Of a stretch of 33,150 bases of DNA, positions 17,428-25,982 are shown piece after piece; the stretch's first letter is position 1, and the number at the start of each line of letters is the position of its first letter. The stretch is from SABI01 sp963676605 (GTDB lineage Bacteria; Spirochaetota; Spirochaetia; Sphaerochaetales; Sphaerochaetaceae). The DNA lies in contig CAXXSP010000056.1 in NCBI GenBank assembly GCA_963676605.2, forward strand, positions 1 through 33,150, given 5' to 3'. A program made the position numbers and the translations under genes. The notes under the pieces were generated by a model that was not told the DNA's origin, did not search any database, and saw only the letters and a program-made list of their open reading frames with translations.

Positions 17428-18538
17428 TCTCAGTGTGAGAGGTCTGGGGATACATGTCGGCAAAAGCAATGCGCTCGAGTGCATACCCGTTCTGAAAGAG
17501 CATCGCCGTGTCACGGGAAAAGGTGGCTGAGTCACAGGAGACGTAAATGATCGCGTGCGGTCTCATCTGATGAATAGCCCGGCGGGCGGATGCAGAAAGG
17601 CCGCTCCTCGGAGGATCGACAATAACGGTATCAACCTCTCCCGCATGCTCTTTTTTTCCCCAGGATTCAACTTCCCCGGTGAAGAAACGGGTGTAGTGAA
17701 GATTTTCCCGGGCGAGAGCGAGACAGGCTGATTCCCGTTCAACGGCGACAGTCTCCTTCTGTTCGCTTTCCACGAAGGAGGCGAAGGTACCTACCCCGCT
17801 GAAAAGATCCACAATCCTCTCTCCTACCGTATACTGCTGAATGAAGGGGATCATCTTCTCCAGAACGCCTACATTATTCTGAAAGAACACTTCGGCACTT
17901 GCCTGAAGCGGTTTTCCTGACACCGAGACAGACACAGGCTCAGCTGAGAGGCTCACCCTTCCATCGCTGCCGCAAAGAGCCGGCACCGTGACGATCCCGT
18001 CCCTACCCCGCTTCCTGGAAGCAACCGTAAGAATCTCATCACGGCCCGAGTTCAGCAGCTCATTCAGCTCTGGAACAAGAACAGGACAGGAGGCAATATC
18101 GATCACTTCATGGCTTTTTGCAGCGAAGAATCCGATACGTTCTTTTTTCAGGTCTACCTGGAACCGGACGCGCTGACGGTAGGAAAGCGGTGCAGAGGTG
18201 ATCGGAGGGTCAACGGTCACACGGGAGAAGTCGACCTTCCCCAGACGTCTGAGGTTCTCAAGGACGATCGCCTCTTTGATCTTCACTCCCTCCTCGGGAG
18301 AGACAATCTGAAGGTCACATCCTCCGCAGCGGGAATAATAGGGGCACAGGGGTGTCACACGGTGCACAGAAGCGCTGATGACCTCTTCCAGTTCACACCT
18401 CACAACCTGCTTGCGCCGGGAAACCTCACGAACCTCCACCACTTCGCCTGCCAGAGTTCCGGGAACGAAACAGATATCCTTACCTACCCGTGCCAGCCCG
18501 TCGCCCTGAGCGACCACCTTCTCTATCGTAACTCTCAT
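17399..18538 (-). CDS. TrmA/RlmD-type RNA m5U methyltransferase
   Basis: 379 residues, intact. The N-terminal segment is TRAM-like (VEKVVAQGDGLAR region: VTIEKVVAQGDGLARVGK). A [4Fe-4S] site follows (CPYYSRCGGC: Cys65, 71 and 74, with a fourth Cys in IASCPVL). The C-terminal Rossmann methyltransferase has FFQNN, VDLFSGVGTFA and VDPPRSGL, the catalytic Cys in YVSCDSATFSRD, and the terminal PQTSHTETIALLRR. It methylates uridine C5 in 23S rRNA or tRNA. The exact target cannot be read from the sequence. Its start overlaps the pepF stop (ATGA), with GAGGAA upstream, so it is the last gene of the ptsI array. Confidence 0.9.
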   Translation of the reverse strand: MRVTIEKVVAQGDGLARVGKDICFVPGTLAGEVVEVREVSRRKQVVRCELEEVISASVHRVTPLCPYYSRCGGCDLQIVSPEEGVKIKEAIVLENLRRLGKVDFSRVTVDPPITSAPLSYRQRVRFQVDLKKERIGFFAAKSHEVIDIASCPVLVPELNELLNSGRDEILTVASRKRGRDGIVTVPALCGSDGRVSLSAEPVSVSVSGKPLQASAEVFFQNNVGVLEKMIPFIQQYTVGERIVDLFSGVGTFASFVESEQKETVAVERESACLALARENLHYTRFFTGEVESWGKKEHAGEVDTVIVDPPRSGLSASARRAIHQMRPHAIIYVSCDSATFSRDTAMLFQNGYALERIAFADMYPQTSHTETIALLRRIS

Positions 18539-20323
18539 GAAAGAGATTCCTCTACCAGTGAGACGAATTCATCCACATACTTCTCTATGACAGACAGGCT
18601 CTCAAGCCAGAATGACTTTTCCCTGATGTTGCATCCGACCGTGTCGGTCACACTCGCGGCATCGGATTGACCGCTGAAGGCGAGAAGCGTATCCAATCGT
18701 GAGGGGAAGTTCTCCCTGTCCTTCCTCATATTCCCGGTAGAGGCCGAGAGCAAACAGCTGTCCGAAGGCATAGGGGTAATTGTAGAAGGGAAGATCCACG
18801 CTGTAGTAATGCCCTTTCACTGCCCACATATACGGGTGAAGCTCTTCCCTGTTCAATGCCTCGGTGGTAACTCCTGATCTGTGCATCCCTCATCATCCTG
18901 CAGAAATCGTCCGGGCTTCCCTCTCCGCTGGAGACTGTCTCGAAGACCGCTGACTCGAAGTAGTAGCGACTGAGAATATCGACGCCAGACCTGGGAAGCA
19001 TCCTGCAGAAAAGAATCGATCAGTGATATCCGTTCCGTCGTCTCTGTTCCCTTCAGGGTCTCAGTGAAGATAATGAACTGGCTGAATATTGAAGCGGTCT
19101 CGGCGAGGGTCATGGGGTAGTCCCTGTGCACAGCAGGGAGATCCTTCACAAGCGAGTCATGATAGGCATGACCGAGCTCATGGGCTACCGTAGAGAGGGC
19201 ATCGAAGCTTCCGTCGAAGTTGCAGAGGATTCTCGATTCCCCCCCGGGAAGGGAAGAAGGTGCAATAGGCTCCCCCGACCTTCCCCTCCCTGATCTCGGC
19301 ATCTATCCACCCGGTGCGGAAGGCCCCCCGGGCACTGCTTCCCATTGCCGGATGGAAGGCTTCCAACGAGGAGATGATGAGCTCCTTCGCTTCAGCGAAA
19401 CTGTAGCTCTTTTCCTGCACGCCAAGCGGTGCGAACAGGTCATAGAATGAGAGAGATTCAAGACCCAGGGCAGCGGCTTTCGCCTTGAAATAGCGGTTGA
19501 AGAGAGGCAGAGACTCCTCTATCGAGGAAATCAGGGCATCAAGCACTTCACGTGTGATTCTTGATGCATCCAGAGCACATGAGACGGCATCACTGTAGTT
19601 TCTCTTCTTGTAGAGGGTGAGTGCACTCCCCTTGATTCCATTCAGGCAGAAGCTGAGAGGAAGGGCCTGCTGCTCCAGAAGTTCCAGTTCCTTCTGATAC
19701 GCCCTCTTCCTGATGTCTCGCCGTGGAGAGAATGCGAGAGCTCTCAGCTCGGTGAGCGTCTTACGTTCCCCGGTCTCGATCTCCCACAGAATAGAGGAGG
19801 TGGAGGTGATGACCTCATGCATCCGGGCGAAGGCATCGGCTCCGGTAGTCTGCAGAGCATAGGCGATCTCCTCTTCTCCCGGTGTCATCAGGTGTGAGGC
19901 ATCCTTCAGGAGTTCCCTGATGGTATAGATATAGGGTTCGAGCACGTCGCTCTGGGAGAGTAGTGATTCAATCTCCGATTCCCAGGGAGCCAGAGCGAGG
20001 ACCATCTCGGTCCTGCCCTTCTTCACAAGCAGTCCCTTTCGTGCGACGTCATGGATCCCCTGGACGGCCTCACCGTCGGTGGTATCTACAGTCATCAAAG
20101 CGTGGACATAGGCATCAAGAGTCTCATGGACATCAGACAGGTTCCCATACGCATCGAGCACACGAAGGATATGGTCCTCGTTCACTGAGAAAGCATCCAC
20201 TTCCTTCTTGAGAAGATGGTAGAGCAGATCGACCTGATCGAGGTCCCTCCTGTACTCTTCACTTTCGAGAGATGTATAGATAGAGTTGAGATCCCATCTC
20301 GGGATTCGATTCGTCTTCGCCAT
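18535..20323 (-). CDS. pepF: Oligoendopeptidase F (M3B family), four frameshifts
   Basis: A zinc metallopeptidase of about 596 residues that cleaves short cytosolic peptides. The intact N-terminal portion has WDLNSIYTSLESEEYRRDLD and the helical M3 repeats. The zinc motif is HELGHAYHD (HExxH) with downstream PMTLAETASIFSQ. The frame breaks near 19240 (a run of seven C on the plus strand), 18990, 18870 and 18735. The pieces join as LCNFDGSFDALSTVAHELG, DILSRYYFESAVFE, REELHPYMWAVKGHYYSVDL plus NYPYAFGQLFALGLYREYEE, and REKSFWLESLSVIEKYVDEF, in the normal family order with nothing missing. I read the breaks as sequence errors. TAGGAG, where TAG is the stop of the regulator gene, provides the ribosome site. 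Confidence 0.88.
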
Positions 20324-20332
20324 GAGAAGCTC

Positions 20333-21682
20333 CTAGAGATCGAGTCCGAATTCCTGAATCTTGTTCAGCAATGTCCTTCTAGAAATACCGAGTTCCTGTG
20401 CAGCTTTCGTCCTATTTCCTTCCCAGCGGTGAAGGGAACGGATGATGGCATCTTCCTCAAGCTCTTTCAATGATTTCACTTCCTGATTCTCGGTATAGGA
20501 CGCGGCGGATGTAGTGTCACGCTGAGCACTCAGATCGGGAGGGAGAGAGATATCTTCCACAAGAATCGTATCGGAAGAACAGAAGATCATAGCACGTTCA
20601 AGGACATTCTCAAGTTCACGCACATTCCCGTAGAACGGGTGCCGTTTCAGCATATCGAGAGCATCCGGAGAGAGCCCTTCCACGCTCAGTCCCATCTTCC
20701 TGTTCAGTCGTCGAATGATCTGTGCGGTCAGGAGAGGGATATCTTCTTTCCGTTCCCGTAAAGGAGGAATGACAATTCTCACGACATTCAGCCGATAGAA
20801 CAGATCCTCACGGAATTCACCCTTCACAACCAGCTCTTCCAGATTTTTGTTGGTAGCCGCGACGATCCTCGCATCGATAGGGATCGACTGAGTCCCGCCC
20901 AGACGTGTGAGGGACCGCTCCTGAAGCACCCGCAGGATCTTCACCTGAAGAGCCATCGGCATATCACCGATCTCGTCAAGGAAGAGGGTCCCGCCGTTCG
21001 CCAGCTCGAACATACCGTTCTTCCTGCCGGAGGCTCCTGTAAAAGCACCTTTCTCATACCCGAACAATTCGCTCTCAAGAAGATTTTCCGGTACCCCCCC
21101 GATATTCACAGCGACGAAAGGAGCCTGGGAAGAGCCGCTGTGACGGTGTATCTCACGGGCAACGACCTCTTTCCCCGTACCACTCTCTCCTGTGATAAGC
21201 ACAGTGGCATTCGAGTGAGAGATCTTATGAATCACACCCTTGATCGACTGAATTGCAGAGGAGAGGCCGAAAAGATTCTCTTCGTCCTCATTTTCCCTTG
21301 TCATCTGAACGGCTGTCTTCAGCCGTGCGCTTTCAATCAGGGCATTGATACGGATGAGCAGTTCATCGACATCGAAGGGTTTAGTGAGATAGTCCTGGGC
21401 TCCTTCTTTCAGCGCGGTAACGGCATCCTCGATCTCGCCGTGGGCGCTGATCATCACGACCGGCATCCTGAATCCGTTATGCCGAATCCATTTCAGCAGT
21501 TCAAGACCGTCCATTCCCGGCATCTTCAAGTCAAGAAGAACAGCATCGTACGCATGAGAGGTGAGGAACCTCTGGGCTGAGAGTCCGTTCTCGGCTGCAT
21601 CGGTCTCGAATTTCTCGAGTTCGAGATATTTACATACCAGGTTTCGTATATTCAGTTCGTCATCTACCACAAGAATACGCAT
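20333..21682 (-). CDS. NtrC/AtoC-type sigma-54-dependent response regulator
   Basis: 449 residues, intact. The receiver domain (about 1-118) has VVDDE and the phospho-acceptor Asp51 in LLDLKMPGMDG, with Thr and Lys in the usual SAHGE and LTKPFD positions. The AAA+ domain has Walker A GESGTGKE (165-172), GAFTGA (212-217) for contact with sigma-54, LFLDEIGD and GNVRELEN. The C-terminal Fis-type HTH reads NRTKAAQELGISRRTLLNKI. The start at 21682 (MRILVVDDE) is set by AGGAG overlapping the upstream TAG. The partner is presumably the histidine kinase whose 3' half is fused to Der just upstream. Its regulon is unknown. Confidence 0.93.
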   Translation of the reverse strand: MRILVVDDELNIRNLVCKYLELEKFETDAAENGLSAQRFLTSHAYDAVLLDLKMPGMDGLELLKWIRHNGFRMPVVMISAHGEIEDAVTALKEGAQDYLTKPFDVDELLIRINALIESARLKTAVQMTRENEDEENLFGLSSAIQSIKGVIHKISHSNATVLITGESGTGKEVVAREIHRHSGSSQAPFVAVNIGGVPENLLESELFGYEKGAFTGASGRKNGMFELANGGTLFLDEIGDMPMALQVKILRVLQERSLTRLGGTQSIPIDARIVAATNKNLEELVVKGEFREDLFYRLNVVRIVIPPLRERKEDIPLLTAQIIRRLNRKMGLSVEGLSPDALDMLKRHPFYGNVRELENVLERAMIFCSSDTILVEDISLPPDLSAQRDTTSAASYTENQEVKSLKELEEDAIIRSLHRWEGNRTKAAQELGISRRTLLNKIQEFGLDL

Positions 21683-21692
21683 CAAAAGTCTC

Positions 21693-22739
21693 CTAGACAT
21701 GGGATAGCGGGAGAAGGATCTCCACGACAGTGCCGCCGCCTTCCCGATTATACAGCTTAAGGTCCCCTCCGCGGGCACGGACAAACTGCCTGCTGATCGA
21801 GAGACCGATTCCCGATCCCTTCACCTTTGTAGTAAAGAACGGATCGTAGATCTTATCAAGGTGTTTCGGGTCGATTCCGTCTCCCCTGTCACGGATATAG
21901 ATGTAAAGGAACCGTTTCTTCGTCCTTGTAATTTCCACAGAGACTTGAGGATCCCTCTCGTCGGTACTCTCTATCGCGTTCTTGAGAAGATTCTCAAAGA
22001 TGGAGCGGGCACGCGAGGGATCGATCGAGATATAGGCCTTCTTCATCGAATTCGACGTGAACGTGATCGGGGTTTCGAAGCGTTCGGTCAGAGACCTGAT
22101 CATTCCCCTCACCTCGATCGGTTCGGGAGTCCCTACCGGGTTTCTCAGGAAGTCATTGATACGGTCCGTAAGAACTCTGAGTCTCCTCGATTCCTGATCG
22201 ATTACGGTCAGACCTTCGGTCGATTCTTTCGGGAGAGTCTTCTCGAGAAGATCAATGCCCAGACCATGGGCTGAGGAGATGGGAATCACCCGCTCATAGC
22301 CGAAGCGGTAATAGTCGTATACAAGGTCATCCCGTGACGGGGAGTCAACCTTATTGACTGCGAGGATAAGTTTGTCGCTGAAGGGGCGGAGACGCTCGAT
22401 AAGCACCTCATCCTCCTGAGATACCTCGGTGACATCCATCAGGAGGATAACCGCATCCGAGATCTCAAGGATCGAGAGGGCTCGCTCGGTAACGAGGGAA
22501 TCGAGTCCCTCCTGTTCCAGCTTGATCCCTCCGGTGTCCACGAGGAGCACCTGGTTGTTCCCCAGAAGCCACTTCTCGGGTATCGGGTCACGCGTCACGC
22601 CCGGAGTCGGGTCGGTGATCGCTCGCCGTTTCTGAATCAGACGGTTGAAGAGGGTCGATTTCCCTACGTTCGGTCGTCCGATAATTGATATAATGGGTAA
22701 TCCCTGTCTACGCAGTGATGATAGTACCGAATCTGTCAT
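21693..22739 (-). CDS. Chimera: first G domain of Der GTPase joined to a histidine-kinase ATPase domain
   Basis: A single open frame of 348 codons with two unrelated halves. Residues 14-160 are the first G domain of Der/EngA, the ribosome-assembly GTPase: GRPNVGKST (21-29), DTGG (68-71), NKVD (129-132) and SSAHG. Residues about 163-348 are the C-terminal half of a sensor kinase: the second dimerisation helix (TVIDQESRRLRVLTDRINDF), N box ENLLKNAIES (249-258), DRGDGID, FFTTKVKG and GSGIGLSISRQF. The second G domain and KH domain of Der and the sensor and phospho-accepting His of the kinase are all absent. The join near 22250-22265 falls where both families have I-x-DLLE-like sequence. A deletion or an assembly collapse is likelier than a working fusion. 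The gene overlaps the end of ptsI by 32 bases. Confidence 0.85.
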   Translation of the reverse strand: MTDSVLSSLRRQGLPIISIIGRPNVGKSTLFNRLIQKRRAITDPTPGVTRDPIPEKWLLGNNQVLLVDTGGIKLEQEGLDSLVTERALSILEISDAVILLMDVTEVSQEDEVLIERLRPFSDKLILAVNKVDSPSRDDLVYDYYRFGYERVIPISSAHGLGIDLLEKTLPKESTEGLTVIDQESRRLRVLTDRINDFLRNPVGTPEPIEVRGMIRSLTERFETPITFTSNSMKKAYISIDPSRARSIFENLLKNAIESTDERDPQVSVEITRTKKRFLYIYIRDRGDGIDPKHLDKIYDPFFTTKVKGSGIGLSISRQFVRARGGDLKLYNREGGGTVVEILLPLSHV

Positions 22740-24444
22740 GCATCCATTCCCTTATGTATGTATTGATGTTGACCAGCGAAGACATCGACATCACGGTGTC
22801 GACCATCTCCTTCGCCTCTTCCAGGGTCACCGACCTGATGATGTTCTTTACCTCGAGAAGACTCTGGGGACTCATCGAGAACTCATCCAGTCCGAGACCG
22901 AGTAGAAGGACCGTCGTGAGAGGGTCTCCTGCCATCTCTCCGCACATCGCTACCGGTATAGATTGTTCATGCCCTTTTTCTATGATCATCTTCAGCAGCC
23001 GCAATACTCCGACGTGGAACGGCTGATAGAGATAGGCAATCATGTCGTTCCCCCGGTCAACTGCGATAGTATACTGAATTAAGTCATTTGTTCCAATAGA
23101 GAAGAAGTCGGTTTTCTTCGCAAGCAGATCTGCTACGATCGCGGCGGAGGGAACCTCTATCATAGTCCCCACCTCGATATTCTCATCAAACTCAAGACCA
23201 TCTCTTCTACACTCGTCTTTCACCTGGGAAAGGACGATTAACACATTGTCGAGCTCCTCGGGCCCGCTGATCATGGGGAACATGATCTTCGTCTTCCCGT
23301 AGACGCTCGCTCTCAGGATAGCCCTGAGCTGTATCTTGAAGATATCCTTGCGTGAGAGACAGAAACGGACGGCACGCCAGCCGAGGATAGGATTCTCCTC
23401 TCCGAGCCCTTCCATGCCGGGGATCACTTTATCACCTCCGACATCGATCGTCCTGATGGTGACCGGTCCGATATCCTTCATCTTCTCAATAACAGATTTA
23501 TAAGCGACAAACTGTTCTTCTTCACTCGCTCCGCCCGGTTTGAGGAAGAGGAATTCACTCCTGAACAGTCCGATTCCGGCCGCACCGTGATCAATGACGG
23601 TCTCAAGCTCCTCAATCGTCTCGATATTCGCCTTCAATGTGACCGAGTGACCATCCTTCGTCGTGGCAGAGAGATCGGTAAGCTGCTGAAGCTCTTTCTC
23701 ATGGGCGATCCACTGGAGAAAACGCTCCTGCATCTTCTTCGCCGAGGCGGTGGAAGGGCGAACGCTTACTTCGCCGAGGTTACCGTCAACGATGATCTCG
23801 TCACCCATCTGCACCTTTTCTGTGATTCGGCCGAGCCCGACGACAGTCGGGATCTGCAGGGCACGGGCGAGAATCGCCACGTGAGAGGTTCTTCCCCCCT
23901 TATCAAGGGCGATAGCCTTGATATGGGTAGGGTTAAGGGCGAGGGCTTCGGAGGGAAGGAGGGTATCGGCGACAATGACGACCTCTTCGGTGATGCCCGA
24001 GAGATCGGGACGGCTCTTTCCCATCATGTTTCTGATAATACGCCATCCGATATCATAGATATCGGCTTTTCTCTCCCTGAGGATCGGGTCGTTCGAGGAA
24101 TCGAGAAGCTCCGCATACTCGGTGAGCACCTTTTCAACCGCCCATTCACTGCTGATCTGATGAGTTTCTATATGATGCTCTACAAGGGAGACGAATTCAG
24201 GATCCTGAAGCATCATCAGATGAGTCTCGAGGATTTTCCTGTGTTCATCGGTTGTCACATCGACCAAGGTCTCGTTCAGTTCCCTGTCAATATGACCGCG
24301 TGCAGTATGGAAACGATTCTTCTCTTCTTCCAGCAAAGCCTGTTCAACCGCAAGGCGGGGAATGACGAGTTTCTCATGCACATAGAGGAAAGATTTCCCT
24401 GTGCCTATACCGGCTGACGCCGCGATGCCTTTCAGAATTCTCAT
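22708..24444 (-). CDS. ptsI: Phosphoenolpyruvate-protein phosphotransferase (PTS enzyme I)
   Basis: 578 residues, complete. It transfers phosphate from PEP to HPr in the cytosol. The phospho-His is His188 in GGRTSHVAILAR. The PEP-binding barrel has RSEFLFL, TIDVGGDK, GTMIEVPSA, FFSIGTNDLIQY and the catalytic Cys in VAMCGEMAGDP. No HPr gene or EII component is in the window, so a regulatory rather than transport role is possible. The -10 element lies only about ten bases from the ATG and no Shine-Dalgarno is visible, which predicts an almost leaderless mRNA. It is the first gene of an array through Der/kinase, regulator, pepF and the RNA methyltransferase. Confidence 0.95.
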   Translation of the reverse strand: MRILKGIAASAGIGTGKSFLYVHEKLVIPRLAVEQALLEEEKNRFHTARGHIDRELNETLVDVTTDEHRKILETHLMMLQDPEFVSLVEHHIETHQISSEWAVEKVLTEYAELLDSSNDPILRERKADIYDIGWRIIRNMMGKSRPDLSGITEEVVIVADTLLPSEALALNPTHIKAIALDKGGRTSHVAILARALQIPTVVGLGRITEKVQMGDEIIVDGNLGEVSVRPSTASAKKMQERFLQWIAHEKELQQLTDLSATTKDGHSVTLKANIETIEELETVIDHGAAGIGLFRSEFLFLKPGGASEEEQFVAYKSVIEKMKDIGPVTIRTIDVGGDKVIPGMEGLGEENPILGWRAVRFCLSRKDIFKIQLRAILRASVYGKTKIMFPMISGPEELDNVLIVLSQVKDECRRDGLEFDENIEVGTMIEVPSAAIVADLLAKKTDFFSIGTNDLIQYTIAVDRGNDMIAYLYQPFHVGVLRLLKMIIEKGHEQSIPVAMCGEMAGDPLTTVLLLGLGLDEFSMSPQSLLEVKNIIRSVTLEEAKEMVDTVMSMSSLVNINTYIREWMHDRFGTIITA

Positions 24445-24453
24445 GGTAGAACT

Positions 24454-24482
24454 ATCATACGAGGTTTTATACCTGATGTAAA
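24454..24482 (-). promoter_or_regulatory. Sigma-70-type promoter of ptsI
   Basis: On the minus strand TTTACA (24477-24482), 17 bases, TATGAT (24454-24459). The predicted start near 24447 leaves about three bases before the ATG at 24444, so the mRNA would be essentially leaderless. Confidence 0.65.
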
Positions 24483-24489
24483 TAGAAGG

Positions 24490-24518
24490 TTATCAGAGAA
24501 TTGGATTCGGTGTATACT
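24490..24518 (+). promoter_or_regulatory. Sigma-70-type promoter of the GerMN gene
   Basis: TTATCA (24490-24495), 17 bases, TATACT (24513-24518). The predicted start falls at about the A of the ATG at 24525. It stands back to back with the ptsI promoter, the two -35 elements being seven bases apart. Confidence 0.65.
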
Positions 24519-24524
24519 CGTGGC

Positions 24525-25082
24525 ATGAACCCTCTCAAGGGAGTTCCCCGGACTCTCATCTATCTGATTACAGCACTGGTGATTATCATCATTCTTTCCC
24601 TCTCTGTCATCCTTTCTCTCGGGAGAATCCGTTCCTCTGTGGAGGCCAGCGGAGTCATTGCCATGATACGGGAACACCGCTCTGCTCAGAGCAGGGAGGG
24701 AGAGAGTCTCTATACCCTCTATTACCCACTCATGTCGGCTACCGAAGACACCTACCGGTATACGAGTACACGGGTGAGTGTGACCGTGCAGGAGTCTTCC
24801 TATCACTCGCTCCTTGAAGCCCTGCTTGCCCCCCTGCCGCAGGGCCCGCTTCTTGAAGGAGCGGTATCATTCATCCCTGAGGGGACGCGCCTTATCGGCT
24901 TCACGGTAAGGGGCAGCATAGGCTATGTCTCCCTTTCTCCCGAGTTCCTTGAAGACACACCGTTCGAACAGTGCTCGTACGAACGACGGACTGACCAGAT
25001 CAGAAAAACTCTTCTTGAGAACTTCAGTCTTGAGGAGGTGGTGTTCATCGTCAGTGATGTGATCCTCGATATCGAAGGCTGA
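24525..25082 (+). CDS. Membrane-anchored GerMN-domain protein
   Basis: 185 residues. One N-terminal membrane anchor (about residues 9-33, TLIYLITALVIIIILSLSVI) precedes an extracytoplasmic domain. The segment LEGAVSFIPEGTRLIGFTVR followed by GSIGYVSLSPEFLED resembles the GerMN fold (conserved G-x-x-x-V-x-L-S), found in sporulation protein GerM and in many cell-envelope lipoproteins. There is no lipobox Cys, so it is anchored by the helix. The ATG at 24525 has no ribosome site and lies directly after a -10 element. An eight-codon upstream extension would start inside the promoter and is rejected. Confidence 0.7.
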   Translation: MNPLKGVPRTLIYLITALVIIIILSLSVILSLGRIRSSVEASGVIAMIREHRSAQSREGESLYTLYYPLMSATEDTYRYTSTRVSVTVQESSYHSLLEALLAPLPQGPLLEGAVSFIPEGTRLIGFTVRGSIGYVSLSPEFLEDTPFEQCSYERRTDQIRKTLLENFSLEEVVFIVSDVILDIEG

Positions 25083-25100
25083 CCCTCTCTTTCTGAAAGT

Positions 25101-25136
25101 ATTGTATACAATTACCCGAAACAGCGTGTGGCACAC
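25101..25136. promoter_or_regulatory. Two adjacent palindromes upstream of satP
   Basis: ATTGTATACAAT (25101-25112) is a perfect 12-bp palindrome. GTGTG-G-CACAC (25126-25136) is a perfect 5-1-5 inverted repeat 13 bases further on. Both lie in the 121-base gap before the transporter, as candidate operators. No regulator can be named. Confidence 0.4.
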
Positions 25137-25203
25137 TTTACCTCTTTCCCCATTTCTTTTTACAATGCGTGAAGCATAATAATCATCAGGAGATACGTAT
25201 CAC

Positions 25204-25785
25204 ATGACTGAAACGGACATCAAAGACAGAACAGCAAACCCTGCCCCTCTCGGACTCATGGGCTTCGGAATGACCACGGTCCTTCTCAACCTGCACAACG
25301 CAGGACTCTTCGGACTCGGTTCCATGATACTTGCCATGGGAATTTTCTACGGCGGAGCCGCACAGGTTATCGTAGGAATCATGGAATGGAAGAAGGGAAA
25401 CACCTTCGGAACAACCGCCTTCACCTCCTACGGCCTCTTCTGGCTCTCTCTGGTAGGACTGAAAGTCATGCCCGCGATGGGCGTTGCCGCAGCTCCGGCA
25501 GAAGGTGCAATGGTCGCCTACCTCATCATGTGGGGTCTCTTCACCGGTGTGCTGTTCATCGGAACACTGAGACTGAACAGAGCACTGCAGGTTGTCTTCG
25601 GTTCCCTTACCGTTCTCTTCCTCATGCTCGCACTCGGCGATGCGACCGGCAATGCTGTCATCAAGACCATCACAGGTATCGAAGGTCTCTTCTGCGGACT
25701 CTCTGCAATCTACGCAGGACTCGCACAGGTTCTGAACGAAGTCTACGGAAAGACTCTCTGGCCGATCGGTCCTGTGCAGAAATAA
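25204..25785 (+). CDS. satP: Acetate/succinate transporter, SatP (GPR1/FUN34/YaaH) family
   Basis: 193 residues with six predicted membrane helices. The family signature NPAPLGLMGFG is at residues 12-22. Other conserved features are GLFGLGSMILAMGIFYGGAAQ and GNTFGTTAFTSYGLFWLSL. It moves acetate or succinate with protons across the inner membrane, consistent with a fermentative, acetate-forming metabolism (inference). AGGAG lies 10 bases before the ATG. It is monocistronic and ends at a strong hairpin. Confidence 0.93.
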   Translation: MTETDIKDRTANPAPLGLMGFGMTTVLLNLHNAGLFGLGSMILAMGIFYGGAAQVIVGIMEWKKGNTFGTTAFTSYGLFWLSLVGLKVMPAMGVAAAPAEGAMVAYLIMWGLFTGVLFIGTLRLNRALQVVFGSLTVLFLMLALGDATGNAVIKTITGIEGLFCGLSAIYAGLAQVLNEVYGKTLWPIGPVQK

Positions 25786-25800
25786 TCAACATCTGATCGT

Positions 25801-25826
25801 ACCGGGAAGATACACCTCTTCCCGGT
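25801..25826 (+). terminator. Hairpin downstream of satP
   Basis: ACCGGGAAGA-TACACC-TCTTCCCGGT is a perfect 10-bp stem 15 bases after the stop. It has no U tract, so it may end transcription with other factors or protect the 3' end. Confidence 0.6.
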
Positions 25827-25868
25827 GACAGGATTCCTCCTTCCATCACTTCTCAACACAATTGACTA

Positions 25869-25982
25869 TTAAACCAAATCCGGTTTAAAAAGTACAAAAT
25901 TTATTCTTATTTCATCATTTAAAAAGATTTATATTATGCAAATCTAGTATACAACAATAAAATTGCATGATATTCTATTGTT
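25869..25982 (+). promoter_or_regulatory. AT-rich leader of the AAA/DUF4143 gene with two inverted repeats
   Basis: TTAAACC-AAATCC-GGTTTAA spans 25869-25888. AACAATA (25953-25959) pairs with TATTGTT (25976-25982), the second arm ending at the base before the ATG. There is no Shine-Dalgarno sequence. The stretch is far richer in A and T than the neighbouring genes. Autoregulation or translational masking is possible. Confidence 0.4.

Noticed and set aside
18535..20323. Real pseudogenisation of pepF
   Set aside because: Four breaks in 1.8 kb, but every conserved block is present in order and the same error pattern occurs in essential genes, so sequence error is the simpler reading.
23587..24417. 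276-codon plus-strand open frame
   Set aside because: It is antisense to the intact ptsI coding sequence and has no recognisable domain.
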